Both the position numbers and the translations under genes were made by a program. Under the pieces are notes generated by a model that worked only from the letters and a program-made list of their open reading frames with translations, had not been told where the DNA came from and did no database searches. This document shows, one piece after another, positions 26,075-35,231 of a DNA stretch of 64,000 nucleotides. Position 1 is the first letter of the stretch. Each line of letters begins with the position of its first letter. Source of the DNA: Streptomyces lasiicapitis (GTDB lineage: Bacteria > Actinomycetota > Actinomycetes > Streptomycetales > Streptomycetaceae); contig NZ_BMNG01000004.1 in NCBI RefSeq assembly GCF_014646335.1, forward strand, positions 124,001-188,000, in the 5' to 3' direction.

Positions 26075-28522
26075 TCACGCGAGCCGCACAGTAACTCTTT
26101 GAGTCGCCCCTCTCGTGGGGCCGAGGTCGCCGAACGTGAGTTTCAGGGACGCGCCCGTCGTGGCGGACGTGACGGTGGCGGGCTTGGCGGTGACGGCGGC
26201 GACCGGCCGGTTCCAGGTGACGGTGAGACCCGCTCGTGCCGCGCGGGTCGGGTCGCTGACGCACACCACCGCCGTCCCGTCGGACCGCTCGCCGATCAGG
26301 ACGGCACAGGCGGCACTCGCGGTGAGCGCGCCGGCCGTCCCCGCCGCCCAGAACGTCACGCCGGTGAAGCCGAGCGAGGGCACGCTGATTCCTTGCCGCG
26401 CACCGGAGTTGGCGAGGACCCGCAGCCAGTCCGTGGCCGCCGCGCGCTCGGCGGTGCGGGCCGCGCTCGCGCCGGGCAGCAGCATGTACGCGTACGTGCC
26501 GTCCGTGGGATCGGTGCCGTGGTCCACGTACAGAGTGAGAAAGGTGCGGGTCAACGGGGCCGTGGAGCCGCCCTTGTTGATGTCGCTCCACTTGCCGGTG
26601 CGCTGCTCGCGCCGTGCCTCGACGGTCGCGCCGCCGGGGAGGACATAGCCGCCGTGGCCGCCGACGTGTGCCCACTTGGCGCCGGTGAGCCGCTGCGACC
26701 AGGGCGTGGTGGTGGGCTTGGTGACGCCGTCGGCCTGGAAGGGGGCGCGTCCGTCCGGGCCGAGGTTGCGGTTCTCGACGGTCGTCTCCACGGCCGCGCC
26801 GTCCGCGCAGGTGATGCCCGCGCCCAGACACACGATCGCGTCGTCCAGACAGAACCACGCCTTGCGCGCGGACAGCGTGCTCTGCAGTCCCTTCAAGTGC
26901 TGCCCCAGTACGGCTCGTTGACCGTCGGTGGCACCGCCCACCCAGCTCACGTCCGGCCGCGCCGCGCCCCAGTCGCCGCCCGCCCCGTCCGCGAGAACCT
27001 TGCGCGACGCGGTGATGCCGGGCAGCCGGTACGGGTCGACAGTGGGCCAGAAGGCGTCGCTGTACTGGCCGTTGGCGTAGCTGTCGCCCCACCAGGCGAG
27101 CAGGCCGGAGCCGGTGTGCCAGCCGCGCAGGTTCTCGCCGTTGCCCGTCTCGTAGTACGTGATGCGGGAGTCGGCCATGCTGATCGACGCGGCCCAGCCG
27201 GGGCGGCGGTGCGTGGCCCGCGCCATGTTGGTGAACAGGCGGTGGCCGGTCGGCTCGGGCACGGGCGCGACCGCGGTGTCGTCCTCGACGGCCTTGAGCC
27301 GGGCCAGGTGCGCGAGGCTCAGCTGCGGGTTCTTCAGCGGCGGGCTGTAGTAGTCGCGCCGCATCCAGCCCTTCACCAGGCCGCGCCAGCGGGCGTTCTC
27401 GGCGGCGGAGGCGCCCTGGCCGAGCAGCGCGATCGACGCCAGGATCGGGTGGCCGCGCAGATGGTCGTCGGCCTGCACCTTCTTGGCGTCGGACGCGGTG
27501 ACGCCGCGGCTGAGGGCGCGCCCGGCGACACAGTCCATGATCAGGCCGTTGTAGAGGAACGGCGCCCACGCCTTTTCCACGGCGTCGAACACGATCTGCT
27601 TCCCGCCGTCCGTCACCTCCCACTGCGACCCGTCGAGCAGCGCGAACAGCAGCCCGAGCCCGCCGAGCAGCACCGATCCGTACGAGCCCGTGTACGGCAC
27701 CGTGGTGTGCTGGATGAACGAGCCGTCGACGTACAGGCCGTCGCCGCTGGTGACGTACGGGAAGACGGGGGACAGGGCGTCCCGGGCCAGCGCGATCTTC
27801 GCCGCGTTCGCGCCGACGACACCGCGCAGCGCGAGCACCCGGCACAGGTCGACGCGGTTGGCGCCGGTGCTGGTGCCGGTGTACTGGGCCACCGCCGAGT
27901 CCGGCACGAAGTGGTCGACTGCCGCGCAGTAGCGGGAGATCCGGTCGGCGGACAGCGCGGCGTACATCAGCACACAGACGTCGAGCAGCGCCTGCGGGGC
28001 GCCGATCTGCCAGCTCCACCAGTTGCCGAAGCGCGCCTGCCGCTCGTTGTAGACCTGTGTGTACACGTGGTCGAGCCCGGTCAGGACGGCGGACTTGAGC
28101 GCCGCGTCGCCGGTCAGGCCGGTGCCCTGCTGGCTGTACGCCTGCGCCATGGTGGCGAGCCGGGTGTAGCTGGTGACGATGTTCGCGGAGTAGCCGAACG
28201 ACTCCTGGTCAGTGTCCGGTTCGGGGTCCGCGTACGACGCGTCGGGCCACAGCGAACCGGTCGCCGGAGCCATCGTCGCCCTCAACTGCCCTGCTGTGGC
28301 GCCGAGTTCGGCGAGGCGGCTCTTGAACGGCTCGGCGGTCGGGCTGAACCCCTCACCCAGGACGAGGGTGCGCCACTTGGCGCGCAGCTCGGCGTACGCG
28401 TCGGCGGCTCGGGCCGACCCTCCGGAGGGGGTGGCGTGCGCGACGGCGGTGGGTGCGGCGAGTGCGAGCGCCGAGGTGCCGGTGGTCACGAGGAAGGCAC
28501 GGCGGGGCCAGGGAGTGGGCAT
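26075..28522 (-). CDS. Secreted polysaccharide lyase family 8 (hyaluronate/chondroitin/xanthan lyase type)
   Basis: An 815-residue secreted lyase that cleaves uronic-acid polysaccharides by beta-elimination. A Tat-type signal (RRAFLVTTG, about 6-38) suggests export in folded form. The alpha-toroid domain (about 45-400) shows NWWSWQIGAPQALLD (family NWWxWEIG, here Gln for Glu) and DGSFIQHTTVPYTG; the catalytic region includes ATHRRPGW and SRITYYETGNGENLRGWHTG, with His and Tyr as expected. The C-terminal half is beta-sandwich. ATG at 28522 is chosen so that the signal peptide begins properly. A LacI-type operator lies upstream. Substrate among hyaluronan, chondroitin and xanthan is not decided. 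Confidence 0.88.
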   Translation of the reverse strand: MPTPWPRRAFLVTTGTSALALAAPTAVAHATPSGGSARAADAYAELRAKWRTLVLGEGFSPTAEPFKSRLAELGATAGQLRATMAPATGSLWPDASYADPEPDTDQESFGYSANIVTSYTRLATMAQAYSQQGTGLTGDAALKSAVLTGLDHVYTQVYNERQARFGNWWSWQIGAPQALLDVCVLMYAALSADRISRYCAAVDHFVPDSAVAQYTGTSTGANRVDLCRVLALRGVVGANAAKIALARDALSPVFPYVTSGDGLYVDGSFIQHTTVPYTGSYGSVLLGGLGLLFALLDGSQWEVTDGGKQIVFDAVEKAWAPFLYNGLIMDCVAGRALSRGVTASDAKKVQADDHLRGHPILASIALLGQGASAAENARWRGLVKGWMRRDYYSPPLKNPQLSLAHLARLKAVEDDTAVAPVPEPTGHRLFTNMARATHRRPGWAASISMADSRITYYETGNGENLRGWHTGSGLLAWWGDSYANGQYSDAFWPTVDPYRLPGITASRKVLADGAGGDWGAARPDVSWVGGATDGQRAVLGQHLKGLQSTLSARKAWFCLDDAIVCLGAGITCADGAAVETTVENRNLGPDGRAPFQADGVTKPTTTPWSQRLTGAKWAHVGGHGGYVLPGGATVEARREQRTGKWSDINKGGSTAPLTRTFLTLYVDHGTDPTDGTYAYMLLPGASAARTAERAAATDWLRVLANSGARQGISVPSLGFTGVTFWAAGTAGALTASAACAVLIGERSDGTAVVCVSDPTRAARAGLTVTWNRPVAAVTAKPATVTSATTGASLKLTFGDLGPTRGATQRVTVRLA

Positions 28523-28592
28523 GTGGGCTCCGTGGGCTGGGGTGAGGGCGGGGGAGCGGGGCACGTGCCGGGGTGAGGGCGACCGAGGCGCG

Positions 28593-28604
28593 GTAAGCGC
28601 TTTC
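28593..28604 (-). promoter_or_regulatory. LacI/GntR-type operator upstream of the PL8 lyase
   Basis: GTAAGCGCTTTC contains the palindromic core AAGCGCTT (28595-28602), about 70 bases upstream of the lyase start codon. AAGCGCTT cores are typical of LacI-family operators in front of Streptomyces glycan-degrading genes. The regulator is not in the neighbourhood. Confidence 0.45.
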
Positions 28605-28692
28605 TAGCATGCGTACGTTGACGGGCTCAATGGGCGTGACGGAAGTCGACGATGAGTCCGGGCGAGGTGGCTGCGCGAGTCGGCGGTGTGGG

Positions 28693-29619
28693 TCAGGTGG
28701 CCGGTGCGGTGCCGTCCGCCGCCGTGGCCTCAGGTGTTGTGGCCTCGGGTGCTGTGACGTCGCGCGCCGTGGCCTCGGGCGCAGTGGCCTCGGCCTGCGG
28801 GACGGTCTCACTTGGCGGGGCTGCGGCCGGAGCCGGCATCGCCGGGAGCGGCGGCTGCTGGTTCGCGGCCCGCTCCAGGAAGCGAAGCAGTTCGACGGGG
28901 AAGGGCAGCACCAGGGTGGAGTTCTTCTCGGCGGCCACGGCCACGACGGTCTGCAGGAGGCGCAGTTGGAGGGCGGCGGGCTGCTCGGACATCTCCTTGG
29001 CGGCCTCGGCGAGCTTCTTGGAGGCCTGCAGCTCGGCATCGGCGTTGATGACGCGGGCGCGCCGCTCCCGGTCGGCCTCGGCCTGCCGGGCCATCGACCG
29101 CTTCATGGTCTCAGGGAGCGACACGTCCTTGATCTCGACGCGGTCGATCTGCACGCCCCAGCCGATGGCCGGGCTGTCGAGCATCAGCTCAAGGCCCTGG
29201 TTGAGCTTCTCGCGGTTGGACAGCAGATCGTCGAGGTCGCTCTTGCCGATGATGGAGCGCAGGGAGGTCTGCGCCATCTGCGAGACGGCGAAGCGGTAGT
29301 CCTCGACCCGGATGATCGCGTTGGCCGCGTCGACCACCTTGAAGTACACGACGGCGTCGACGCGCACCGTGACGTTGTCGCGCGTGATGCCCTCCTGTGC
29401 GGGCACCGGCATCGTCACGATCTGCATGTTGACCTTACGCATCCGGTCCACACCCGGCACGATCATGGTGAATCCGGGCTGGCGCGCACCACCGGAGAGA
29501 CGGCCCAGGCGGAAGACGACACCGCGTTCGTACTGCTTCACGACGCGGGCGGCCGACATCACGTACACCAGGCCGACGGAGACCGTCGCCGCGCCCGCCG
29601 CGAGGAGTTCTTCCAGCAT
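28693..29619 (-). CDS. SPFH/band 7 (slipin/stomatin) membrane protein
   Basis: A 308-residue SPFH protein of the slipin type, thought to form oligomers at the membrane and organise microdomains. A single N-terminal helix (about 5-22) precedes the band 7 domain (about 25-200: KQYERGVVFRLGRL, GWGVQIDRVEIKDVSLPE). A coiled coil rich in Ala/Glu/Arg follows (about 195-235). The tail after 260 is low-complexity with repeats of PEAT/APEATA. ATG at 29619 has GGGGG upstream; an earlier in-frame start lacks a better site. No NfeD partner adjoins. Confidence 0.87.
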   Translation of the reverse strand: MLEELLAAGAATVSVGLVYVMSAARVVKQYERGVVFRLGRLSGGARQPGFTMIVPGVDRMRKVNMQIVTMPVPAQEGITRDNVTVRVDAVVYFKVVDAANAIIRVEDYRFAVSQMAQTSLRSIIGKSDLDDLLSNREKLNQGLELMLDSPAIGWGVQIDRVEIKDVSLPETMKRSMARQAEADRERRARVINADAELQASKKLAEAAKEMSEQPAALQLRLLQTVVAVAAEKNSTLVLPFPVELLRFLERAANQQPPLPAMPAPAAAPPSETVPQAEATAPEATARDVTAPEATTPEATAADGTAPAT

Positions 29620-29699
29620 GACGACCCCCTGTCGCTCCGAGCCGTCCGTCAATCAACGATACGCCCGGACACGGGGGCGGGGCGAGCCCCTGGAACGGG

Positions 29700-30611
29700 T
29701 CAGGCGGGGCAGCCGGGTCGCTGCCGGGACTCGTGCAGGCGCGTGTGGTAGCGGCCCGCGGCTTCGAGCCCGGCGGGGTCGAGGCCGAGCGCGCGCACGC
29801 GGGTGACGGCGTCGCGCTGCTCCTCGGCGCTGGTGAACAGGCGCTGCGGAAAGGTGCGCGCGGGGTCGGAGGCGGTGACCAGGCCGTGCGCGGCGAGGCT
29901 CTGGGCGATGCGGTCGTAGGGGACGGTGCGCAGGACGAACGCGCTGACCCACGGGGGGAGTCGGACGCAGTCGAGCAGGGCGTCGAAGGTGCGGTGCGTG
30001 ACGTAGCCGATGCCGCCGGTGACGGTGATCAGGCCGACGCCGGACATGGCGCGCGCGAGGCCGGGGCTGGGCGGTACGCGTTCCAGGTTCTCCGCGTACG
30101 CCTCGTCGAGGAGGCCGACGGCCAGGGCGTAGGCGGTGGCGTTGGCTGCGGTGTCCACGCCGACCAGGCGCACGGCGTCCGGGCGGCGGCGCGCGGCGTA
30201 GAACTCCTTGTCCAGGTCGATGAGTTCGCTTGTGCTGAGCTCCGCCGTCTCCGGTCCGGCGTAGTGCGCGTACAGGTCGGCGAGCGTCAGGTCGTGGTTG
30301 AGCAGGGCGGCGTTGATGCCGTACGAGCAGCACAGGTCGAGCACCGTGAACCCGTCACCGGCGCCGTCGCCCCGCGGGCCGGGCGGCGAACCGGCACGCC
30401 GTGCCGCGAGCGTGCGGCGGAAGACGCCCTGGGCGTGGTGCGGGATCTCGTACTCGTACGGGGCGAGGCGGCTGAAGTACGACCGCGGGTCGGGCAGGTC
30501 GTAGATGTCGTCGAAGCGTGTCTTGCCCGCCATGGGGTCCGCGACGGGGTCCGCCATGGTGTCGGGGGTGTCGGGGCCGTCGGGTGTGCCGGGTCGCCTG
30601 CGTGCGCACAT
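29700..30611 (-). CDS. SAM-dependent methyltransferase-like protein
   Basis: A 303-residue protein with a class I methyltransferase fold. Motif I is VLDLCCSYGINAALL; a motif II-like VRLVGVDTAANATAYA follows. The sequence between, including YDLPDPRSYFSRLAPYEYEIPHHAQ, is typical of a family found in actinobacteria and proteobacteria with no proven substrate. Residues 1-25 are a short Pro/Asp-rich lead. GGAGG precedes the ATG at 30611 by nine bases. It is divergent from a second methyltransferase gene. Confidence 0.75.
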   Translation of the reverse strand: MCARRRPGTPDGPDTPDTMADPVADPMAGKTRFDDIYDLPDPRSYFSRLAPYEYEIPHHAQGVFRRTLAARRAGSPPGPRGDGAGDGFTVLDLCCSYGINAALLNHDLTLADLYAHYAGPETAELSTSELIDLDKEFYAARRRPDAVRLVGVDTAANATAYALAVGLLDEAYAENLERVPPSPGLARAMSGVGLITVTGGIGYVTHRTFDALLDCVRLPPWVSAFVLRTVPYDRIAQSLAAHGLVTASDPARTFPQRLFTSAEEQRDAVTRVRALGLDPAGLEAAGRYHTRLHESRQRPGCPA

Positions 30612-30761
30612 GGGTGTGCACCTCCGTGAAATGGGTTCGGGTGTGCGGCAGATGAAGCTCTACCCGACGCCTCAGGGGCCCGGTAGGCCACAAGACGGTT
30701 CCCGGCCACCCCGGTCTCGCGGGCCGCCCCGGCTTCTTGGGCCACATCGACTCACTAGGCT

Positions 30762-31547
30762 GTGCCGGTGTTCACCTCCCAGGGCCCCTCGCTCCGCGAA
30801 CTGGCCGTACAGGCGCTGTCCTCCACCGAGCACGGCTACGACCTGCTGGCTCCCAAGTTCGACCACACGCCCTTCCGTACGCCCGAGCGCATCCTCGACG
30901 CGTGCGCCGAGGCACTGCGTCCACTTGGCCCGTTCGCCGCGGGTCTCGACGTGTGCTGCGGCACCGGCGCGGGCGTGGAGGTCCTGCGGCCGATGTGCCG
31001 GGAGCATGTGACCGGCGTCGACTTCAGCGCCGGGATGCTGGCCGAGGCGCGCGCGGCGCTCGCCCCGGGCGACGGGACCGGGAGCACGGGGCCGGCGGTC
31101 CACTGGGTGCGGGCCGACGCCCGTGCGCTGCCCTTCAGCGAGGGCTTCGACGTGGCCGTCAGCTTCGGGGCGTTCGGACACTTCCTGCCCGCCGAGCGGC
31201 CCGTCCTCTTCGGCCAGGTCCACCGGGCGCTGCGCCCCGGCGGCCTGTTCGCCTTTCCCGTCGGCGCACCACAGCCACTCACGTCACCATGGTACTGGGC
31301 CATGCTCGGCTTCGACGGGGCGATGCGGGCGCGCAACCTGCTGTGGCGGCCGCCCTTCGTCATGTACTACCGCACCTTCGGTCTTGCCGGGGTGCGGGCC
31401 GACCTGGAGCGCGCGGGGTTCACGGTGGAGCTGCGGCCCCTTGAGGAGTTCGGCCGCCGGGACGACGGCAGCCCGCACTGGCGCCTCGTGGTGGCACGGA
31501 AGGCCGCCCGGGGCCGCGAGGGCACGGTCACCTCGGCGCGCTGCTGA
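30762..31547 (+). CDS. Class I SAM-dependent methyltransferase
   Basis: A 261-residue (or 259 from the GTG at 30768) methyltransferase of the UbiE/Methyltransf_11 type. Motif I is LDVCCGTGAGVEVL, the acidic strand-2 end is VTGVDFSAGML, the post-II region is VRADARALPFSEGFDVAVSFGAFGH, and LRPGGLFAFPVG follows. The C-terminal part (YYRTFGLAGVRADLERAGF) should shape the substrate pocket. Its 3' end overlaps the GlxA regulator gene by 20 bases tail to tail. Substrate unknown. Confidence 0.85.
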   Translation: MPVFTSQGPSLRELAVQALSSTEHGYDLLAPKFDHTPFRTPERILDACAEALRPLGPFAAGLDVCCGTGAGVEVLRPMCREHVTGVDFSAGMLAEARAALAPGDGTGSTGPAVHWVRADARALPFSEGFDVAVSFGAFGHFLPAERPVLFGQVHRALRPGGLFAFPVGAPQPLTSPWYWAMLGFDGAMRARNLLWRPPFVMYYRTFGLAGVRADLERAGFTVELRPLEEFGRRDDGSPHWRLVVARKAARGREGTVTSARC

Positions 31548-32478
31548 ACGCCCGCCGGTACGCCTGCGGGCTGACCCCCGCGACCCGCTTGAAGCGGTCA
31601 CGGAACGCCGTCGGCGAGCCGAAGCCGACCTGCGCGGCGATGCGCTCCACCGGGTGCCCTGTGGTCTCCAGCAAGTGCTGGGCCTGGCGGACCCGCGCAC
31701 GGTGCAGCCACTGCAGCGGCGTCGTGCCGGTCTGCTCACGGAACCTGCGCAGCAGGGTGCGGCTGCTCAGGCCTGCGTGTACGGCGATGTCGTCGAGGGT
31801 GAGCTCGCGCGCCGCGTTCTCCTCCAGCCAGCGAAGCAGCGGTTCCAGCTCGTGGCCGCGCGGGTGCGCCGGGGGCTGGTTGACGATGAACTGGGCCTGC
31901 CCGCCCTCGCGTTCGAGGGGCATCACCGAGAGCCGCGCGGAGTCCGCGGCGACCGCCGAGCCGTAGTCGCGCCGGATCATGTGCAGGCTCAGGTCCATGC
32001 CGGCGGCCGCGCCCGCCGACGTGAGGATCTGGCCGTTGTCCACGTACAGCACGTCCGGGTCGACCTCGATGTCCGGGTAGGCCGCCGCCAGGTGGTCCGT
32101 CGCGAACCAGTGCGTCGTGGCGCGCAGGCCGTTCAGCAGTCCGGCCTGCGCGAGGACGAAGGTGCCCACGCAGATGGAGGCGATGCGGGTGCCGGAAGCG
32201 GCGGCCTCGCGCAGCGCGTCCAGGGTCTTCTCCGGCACCGGCGCGGACGGGTCGTGGGTGCCCGGCACGACGATGGTGTCCGCGTCCACGAGCCCGCTCA
32301 GGTCGTGGTGCGCCCGCAGCGCGAAGGTCCGCGCGTCGACCTCGGGCTCGGCCGCGCACACCCGCACCCGGTAGGCCTCCCGCTCGCCGGGCAGCCGGGT
32401 CCTGCTGAACACGTCCAGGGGCATCGCCAGGTCGGACGGGATGACGTCGTCGAGCGCGAGGAAGGCCACGGTGTGCAT
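31528..32478 (-). CDS. GlxA family AraC-type transcriptional regulator
   Basis: A 316-residue regulator with an N-terminal DJ-1/PfpI-like domain (about 1-190; ASICVGTFVLAQAGLL holds the equivalent Cys) and a C-terminal AraC domain with two helix-turn-helix motifs (ELTLDDIAVHAGLSSRTLLRRF and VERIAAQVGFGSPTAFRDRFKR). ATG at 32478 (MHTVAFL) fits the family start. It is divergent from a stand-alone DJ-1/PfpI gene with 253 bases between, and probably controls it. Ligand unknown. Confidence 0.9.
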   Translation of the reverse strand: MHTVAFLALDDVIPSDLAMPLDVFSRTRLPGEREAYRVRVCAAEPEVDARTFALRAHHDLSGLVDADTIVVPGTHDPSAPVPEKTLDALREAAASGTRIASICVGTFVLAQAGLLNGLRATTHWFATDHLAAAYPDIEVDPDVLYVDNGQILTSAGAAAGMDLSLHMIRRDYGSAVAADSARLSVMPLEREGGQAQFIVNQPPAHPRGHELEPLLRWLEENAARELTLDDIAVHAGLSSRTLLRRFREQTGTTPLQWLHRARVRQAQHLLETTGHPVERIAAQVGFGSPTAFRDRFKRVAGVSPQAYRRAFSSAPR

Positions 32479-32731
32479 GGCGGCAACGTACGGCACCACC
32501 GCCGTCCCGCCAACCCGCGCCCTGCGCGCCTCGGGGCCCGCCCACCCCCGGGACCAGCCGTTTCACCGCACGGGAAGGGGCGTACGACGCCATGGCGATA
32601 TCCCGTTGAAAGCTGTCATTGCAGCCACTGTCGGAGGGTGATCATGCTGGCTAGCCTCGGCTCCGGGAAAGCGAACCGGAGCCCTGCGCCGCCAGGGCCA
32701 CGACGGCCACCACCAGGAAACGGAACACCGC

Positions 32732-33385
32732 ATGCACGCTCAGGTAGTCCTCTTCGACGGCTTCGACCCGCTGGACGTTCTCGGCCCGCTGGAGGTGCTG
32801 TACGCCGGAGGCATCGCGACGGACGGCGGCATCACCGTCGAGCTGGTCTCGGCGGAGGGCGCCCGCGACGTACCGAGCGGACTTGAGCTGGTCACCCTCA
32901 GGGCCACGGCGCGGCTCGACCCGGAGCGCGCGGGCCTGATCCTGGTGCCGGGCGCCGCGGGGTCCACCGAGCAGCGCGACCCGGAGGACGACAGCATCCC
33001 CTCACGCCTCGCCCGCACCCAGCGGACCGCCCTGCCCGCGCTCCTCGCGGACGCCATGGCGCAGCCGGGCCTGACCCTGGCATCCGTGTGCGGGGGTTCC
33101 CTGGTCCTGGCGCTGTCCGGGCTGCTCAAGGGCAGGCACGCCACCGGTCACCACGACGCGCTAGAGGTGCTGTGGGGCCTCGGGGTGTCCGTCGTACGGG
33201 CCCGCGTCGTCGACGACGGCGATGTGGTCTCCGGCGCCGGGGTGACCTCGGGGGTCGATCTCGGCCTGCACCTCCTGGAGCGCGAGTTCGGGCCGCGCGT
33301 CGCGCACACCGTCGAGGAGATGTTCGCGCACGAGCGGCGCGGGGTGGTGTGGAGCGCGACCGGTATGGAGCCGACGCCGATCTGA
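32732..33385 (+). CDS. DJ-1/PfpI family protein
   Basis: A 217-residue member of the DJ-1/PfpI superfamily, in the group with isonitrile hydratase. The acidic residue lies in LGPLEVL (E21), and the nucleophile elbow is SVCGGSLVLALSG with Cys120. TGHHDALEVL follows in the usual place. Family members include glyoxalase III, isonitrile hydratase and redox sensors; the exact activity is not shown. It is divergent from the GlxA-type regulator, which carries the same domain, and the pair probably forms a regulator-target unit. Confidence 0.83.
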   Translation: MHAQVVLFDGFDPLDVLGPLEVLYAGGIATDGGITVELVSAEGARDVPSGLELVTLRATARLDPERAGLILVPGAAGSTEQRDPEDDSIPSRLARTQRTALPALLADAMAQPGLTLASVCGGSLVLALSGLLKGRHATGHHDALEVLWGLGVSVVRARVVDDGDVVSGAGVTSGVDLGLHLLEREFGPRVAHTVEEMFAHERRGVVWSATGMEPTPI

Positions 33386-33480
33386 CCCGGCACGGCCCCA
33401 CGATCCGACCCGGCCGGGCCCCATGCCGACCTGACCCGGCCCGCCTCGCTCCCGCCGCCGCCCGACCCGAAAGCCTTCCC

Positions 33481-34020
33481 ATGACGAAGCTGTTCCTGAT
33501 CCTGCACGTCCTCGCGGCCATCATGGCCATCGGCCCGGTCGCCGTCGCGGCCAGCATGTTCCCGCCGGTGCTGCGCAGCGCCCTCGCCGGGCCCGGCGAG
33601 GCGGCGCCCGTCACGACACTGCGTACGCTGCACCGCATCTGCCGCGTCTACGCGGGCGTCGGCATCGCCGTGGTCGTCTTCGGCTTCGCCACGGCGAGCA
33701 GCATGGGCGTGCTCGACAGCGCCTGGCTGATCACGTCGATCGCGCTGACGTTCATCGCGGCGGTCATCCTCATCGTCCTCGTGCTGCCGCGGCAGGAGTC
33801 GGCGCTTGAGGTGGTCGCCGGGGTGCGCGCCCCCGGCGCGGAAGCAGCGGAGACAAGTGGGACCGAGGCGGCCGCCGCCGGGCAGGGCACGGTCGGCGCG
33901 GTCAAGCTCGACGCCCGGACCAGCGCCCAACTGGCCATGTTCACCGGCGTCTTCAACGTCCTGTGGGCCACCGTCACCATCCTGATGATCGTCAGGCCCG
34001 GCTCCACGACCGGAGGCTGA
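33481..34020 (+). CDS. DUF2269-like integral membrane protein
   Basis: A 179-residue membrane protein of unknown function with four predicted helices: about 3-25 (LFLILHVLAAIMAIGPVAV), 52-72, 82-103 and 150-170. The conserved His in LHVLAA and the overall pattern resemble the DUF2269 family. The loop at 110-145 is Glu/Ala-rich. It follows the DJ-1 gene by 95 bases of low-complexity DNA (repeats of GACCCGGC). ATG at 33481 is preceded by no strong Shine-Dalgarno. Confidence 0.65.
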   Translation: MTKLFLILHVLAAIMAIGPVAVAASMFPPVLRSALAGPGEAAPVTTLRTLHRICRVYAGVGIAVVVFGFATASSMGVLDSAWLITSIALTFIAAVILIVLVLPRQESALEVVAGVRAPGAEAAETSGTEAAAAGQGTVGAVKLDARTSAQLAMFTGVFNVLWATVTILMIVRPGSTTGG

Positions 34021-34055
34021 CCCCGGCGCCCCGTCGCGGGCGCGTGGCCTTCCGG

Positions 34056-35093
34056 TCACGCCAGGAATTCGAGCCGGTCGGCCCGTACGGGATGGGCGAA
34101 GCCCTCGCCCGCCGCCCACTGCGCGAGTTCGCGCACCGCGACATCGGTCAGGCGCTGCCACTCGTTGCCCTGCGAGCCCGCGAGGTGCGGGGTGATCAGG
34201 GCGTTGTCGCAGTCCCACAACGGGTGCTCCGGAGGCAGGACTTCGGGCTCCGTGACGTCGAGCACCACTCGGATTTGGCGCGCGAGGACCGCTTCGGTGA
34301 GCGCGTCCTGATCGACGACCGCTCCGCGCGCGGTGTTGATGAGCACGGCGTCCTGCCGCAGCGCCGCGAGCTGCGACCGGCCGACGAGGCCGCGTGTGGC
34401 GGGAAGCAGCGGCGCGTGGACGCTGACGACGTCACTCCGCTCGAACAGTTCCTGGAGGCCGACGGCTCGCACGCCCAGCGCCGCCGCGTCCGCCCCGTCG
34501 ACGTACGGATCGTGCAGCAGCACCTCGAAGTCGTACGGGCGCAGCAGCTCGACGACCCGCCGCCCGACGTGGGAGGCGGACAGAATGCCCACGGTGCGGC
34601 GGTAGTTGCCGACGGAGCGCGGTGTGCCCAGCGGATCGTCGCGGTGGCGCGCGGCCTTGAACGCGTGCGCCCGCTCCAGGACGTGCTTGCCCGAGAGCAG
34701 GATCATCGCGACGGTGTACTCGGCGACGGGCAGCGCGTTCGCGGCCGCCGCCGACGACACCTCGATGCCCCGCTCCCAGCAGGCCGGCGTGAGATGGCCG
34801 CGTACGGAGCCCGCCGTGTGCACGACGGCCCGCAGCTTCGGCGCGGCGGCGAGCGCGGCCTCGTCGAGGAGAGGACAGCCCCAGCCGGTGATCAGCACCT
34901 CGGCCCGGCCGAGCAGCTCCCGGGCCCGTTCTCCGGTGAACTCGTCCAGTACGGGCGGCTGTTGAAGCTCGCAGACATCGGCGAACGCGGCGAGCACGTC
35001 GGGGTCGAGCAGGGCCGTCGCGGCGCCGGGCGACATGGCGAGTACGGTGCGGGGGCGGGGGCGGGGGCGGGGGCGGTGCGGTGGGTTGGGCAT
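34056..35093 (-). CDS. D-isomer specific 2-hydroxyacid dehydrogenase
   Basis: A 345-residue NAD(P)-dependent dehydrogenase reducing or oxidising a 2-hydroxyacid. The nucleotide-binding domain shows GILSASHVGRRVVELLRPYDFEV, with Ser in place of the usual second Gly (GxGxxG degenerate). Catalytic residues are Arg in NTARGAVVD, the Glu region before HPLWDCDN, and His in TPHLAGSQGNE. The N-terminus has an odd RPRPRPRPR stretch encoded by a GGGGCG repeat (about 35047-35076); a start at MSPGAATALL, 19 codons later, is also possible. Substrate not determined. Confidence 0.85.
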   Translation of the reverse strand: MPNPPHRPRPRPRPRTVLAMSPGAATALLDPDVLAAFADVCELQQPPVLDEFTGERARELLGRAEVLITGWGCPLLDEAALAAAPKLRAVVHTAGSVRGHLTPACWERGIEVSSAAAANALPVAEYTVAMILLSGKHVLERAHAFKAARHRDDPLGTPRSVGNYRRTVGILSASHVGRRVVELLRPYDFEVLLHDPYVDGADAAALGVRAVGLQELFERSDVVSVHAPLLPATRGLVGRSQLAALRQDAVLINTARGAVVDQDALTEAVLARQIRVVLDVTEPEVLPPEHPLWDCDNALITPHLAGSQGNEWQRLTDVAVRELAQWAAGEGFAHPVRADRLEFLA

Positions 35094-35127
35094 GCGGGGT
35101 GGGGCTCCTCACTTCTGCGGCGCACGA

Positions 35128-35180
35128 TCCGTACGAGTCCTACGAGTCTCGTCCGCGGCGCCGGATCCGTACGAGTCTCG
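35128..35180. repeat. Direct repeat between the dehydrogenase and dipeptidase genes
   Basis: The sequence GATCCGTACGAGT occurs twice (near 35128 and 35164), each copy followed by or containing ACGAGTCTCGTC. The repeats lie in the 138-base divergent intergenic region and may be operator half-sites or simple duplication. Confidence 0.45.
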
Positions 35181-35231
35181 TCTTGCCGAGCCGCTTCCGC
35201 ATCCGCCGCGCACGGGCGGCATGATCTCCGC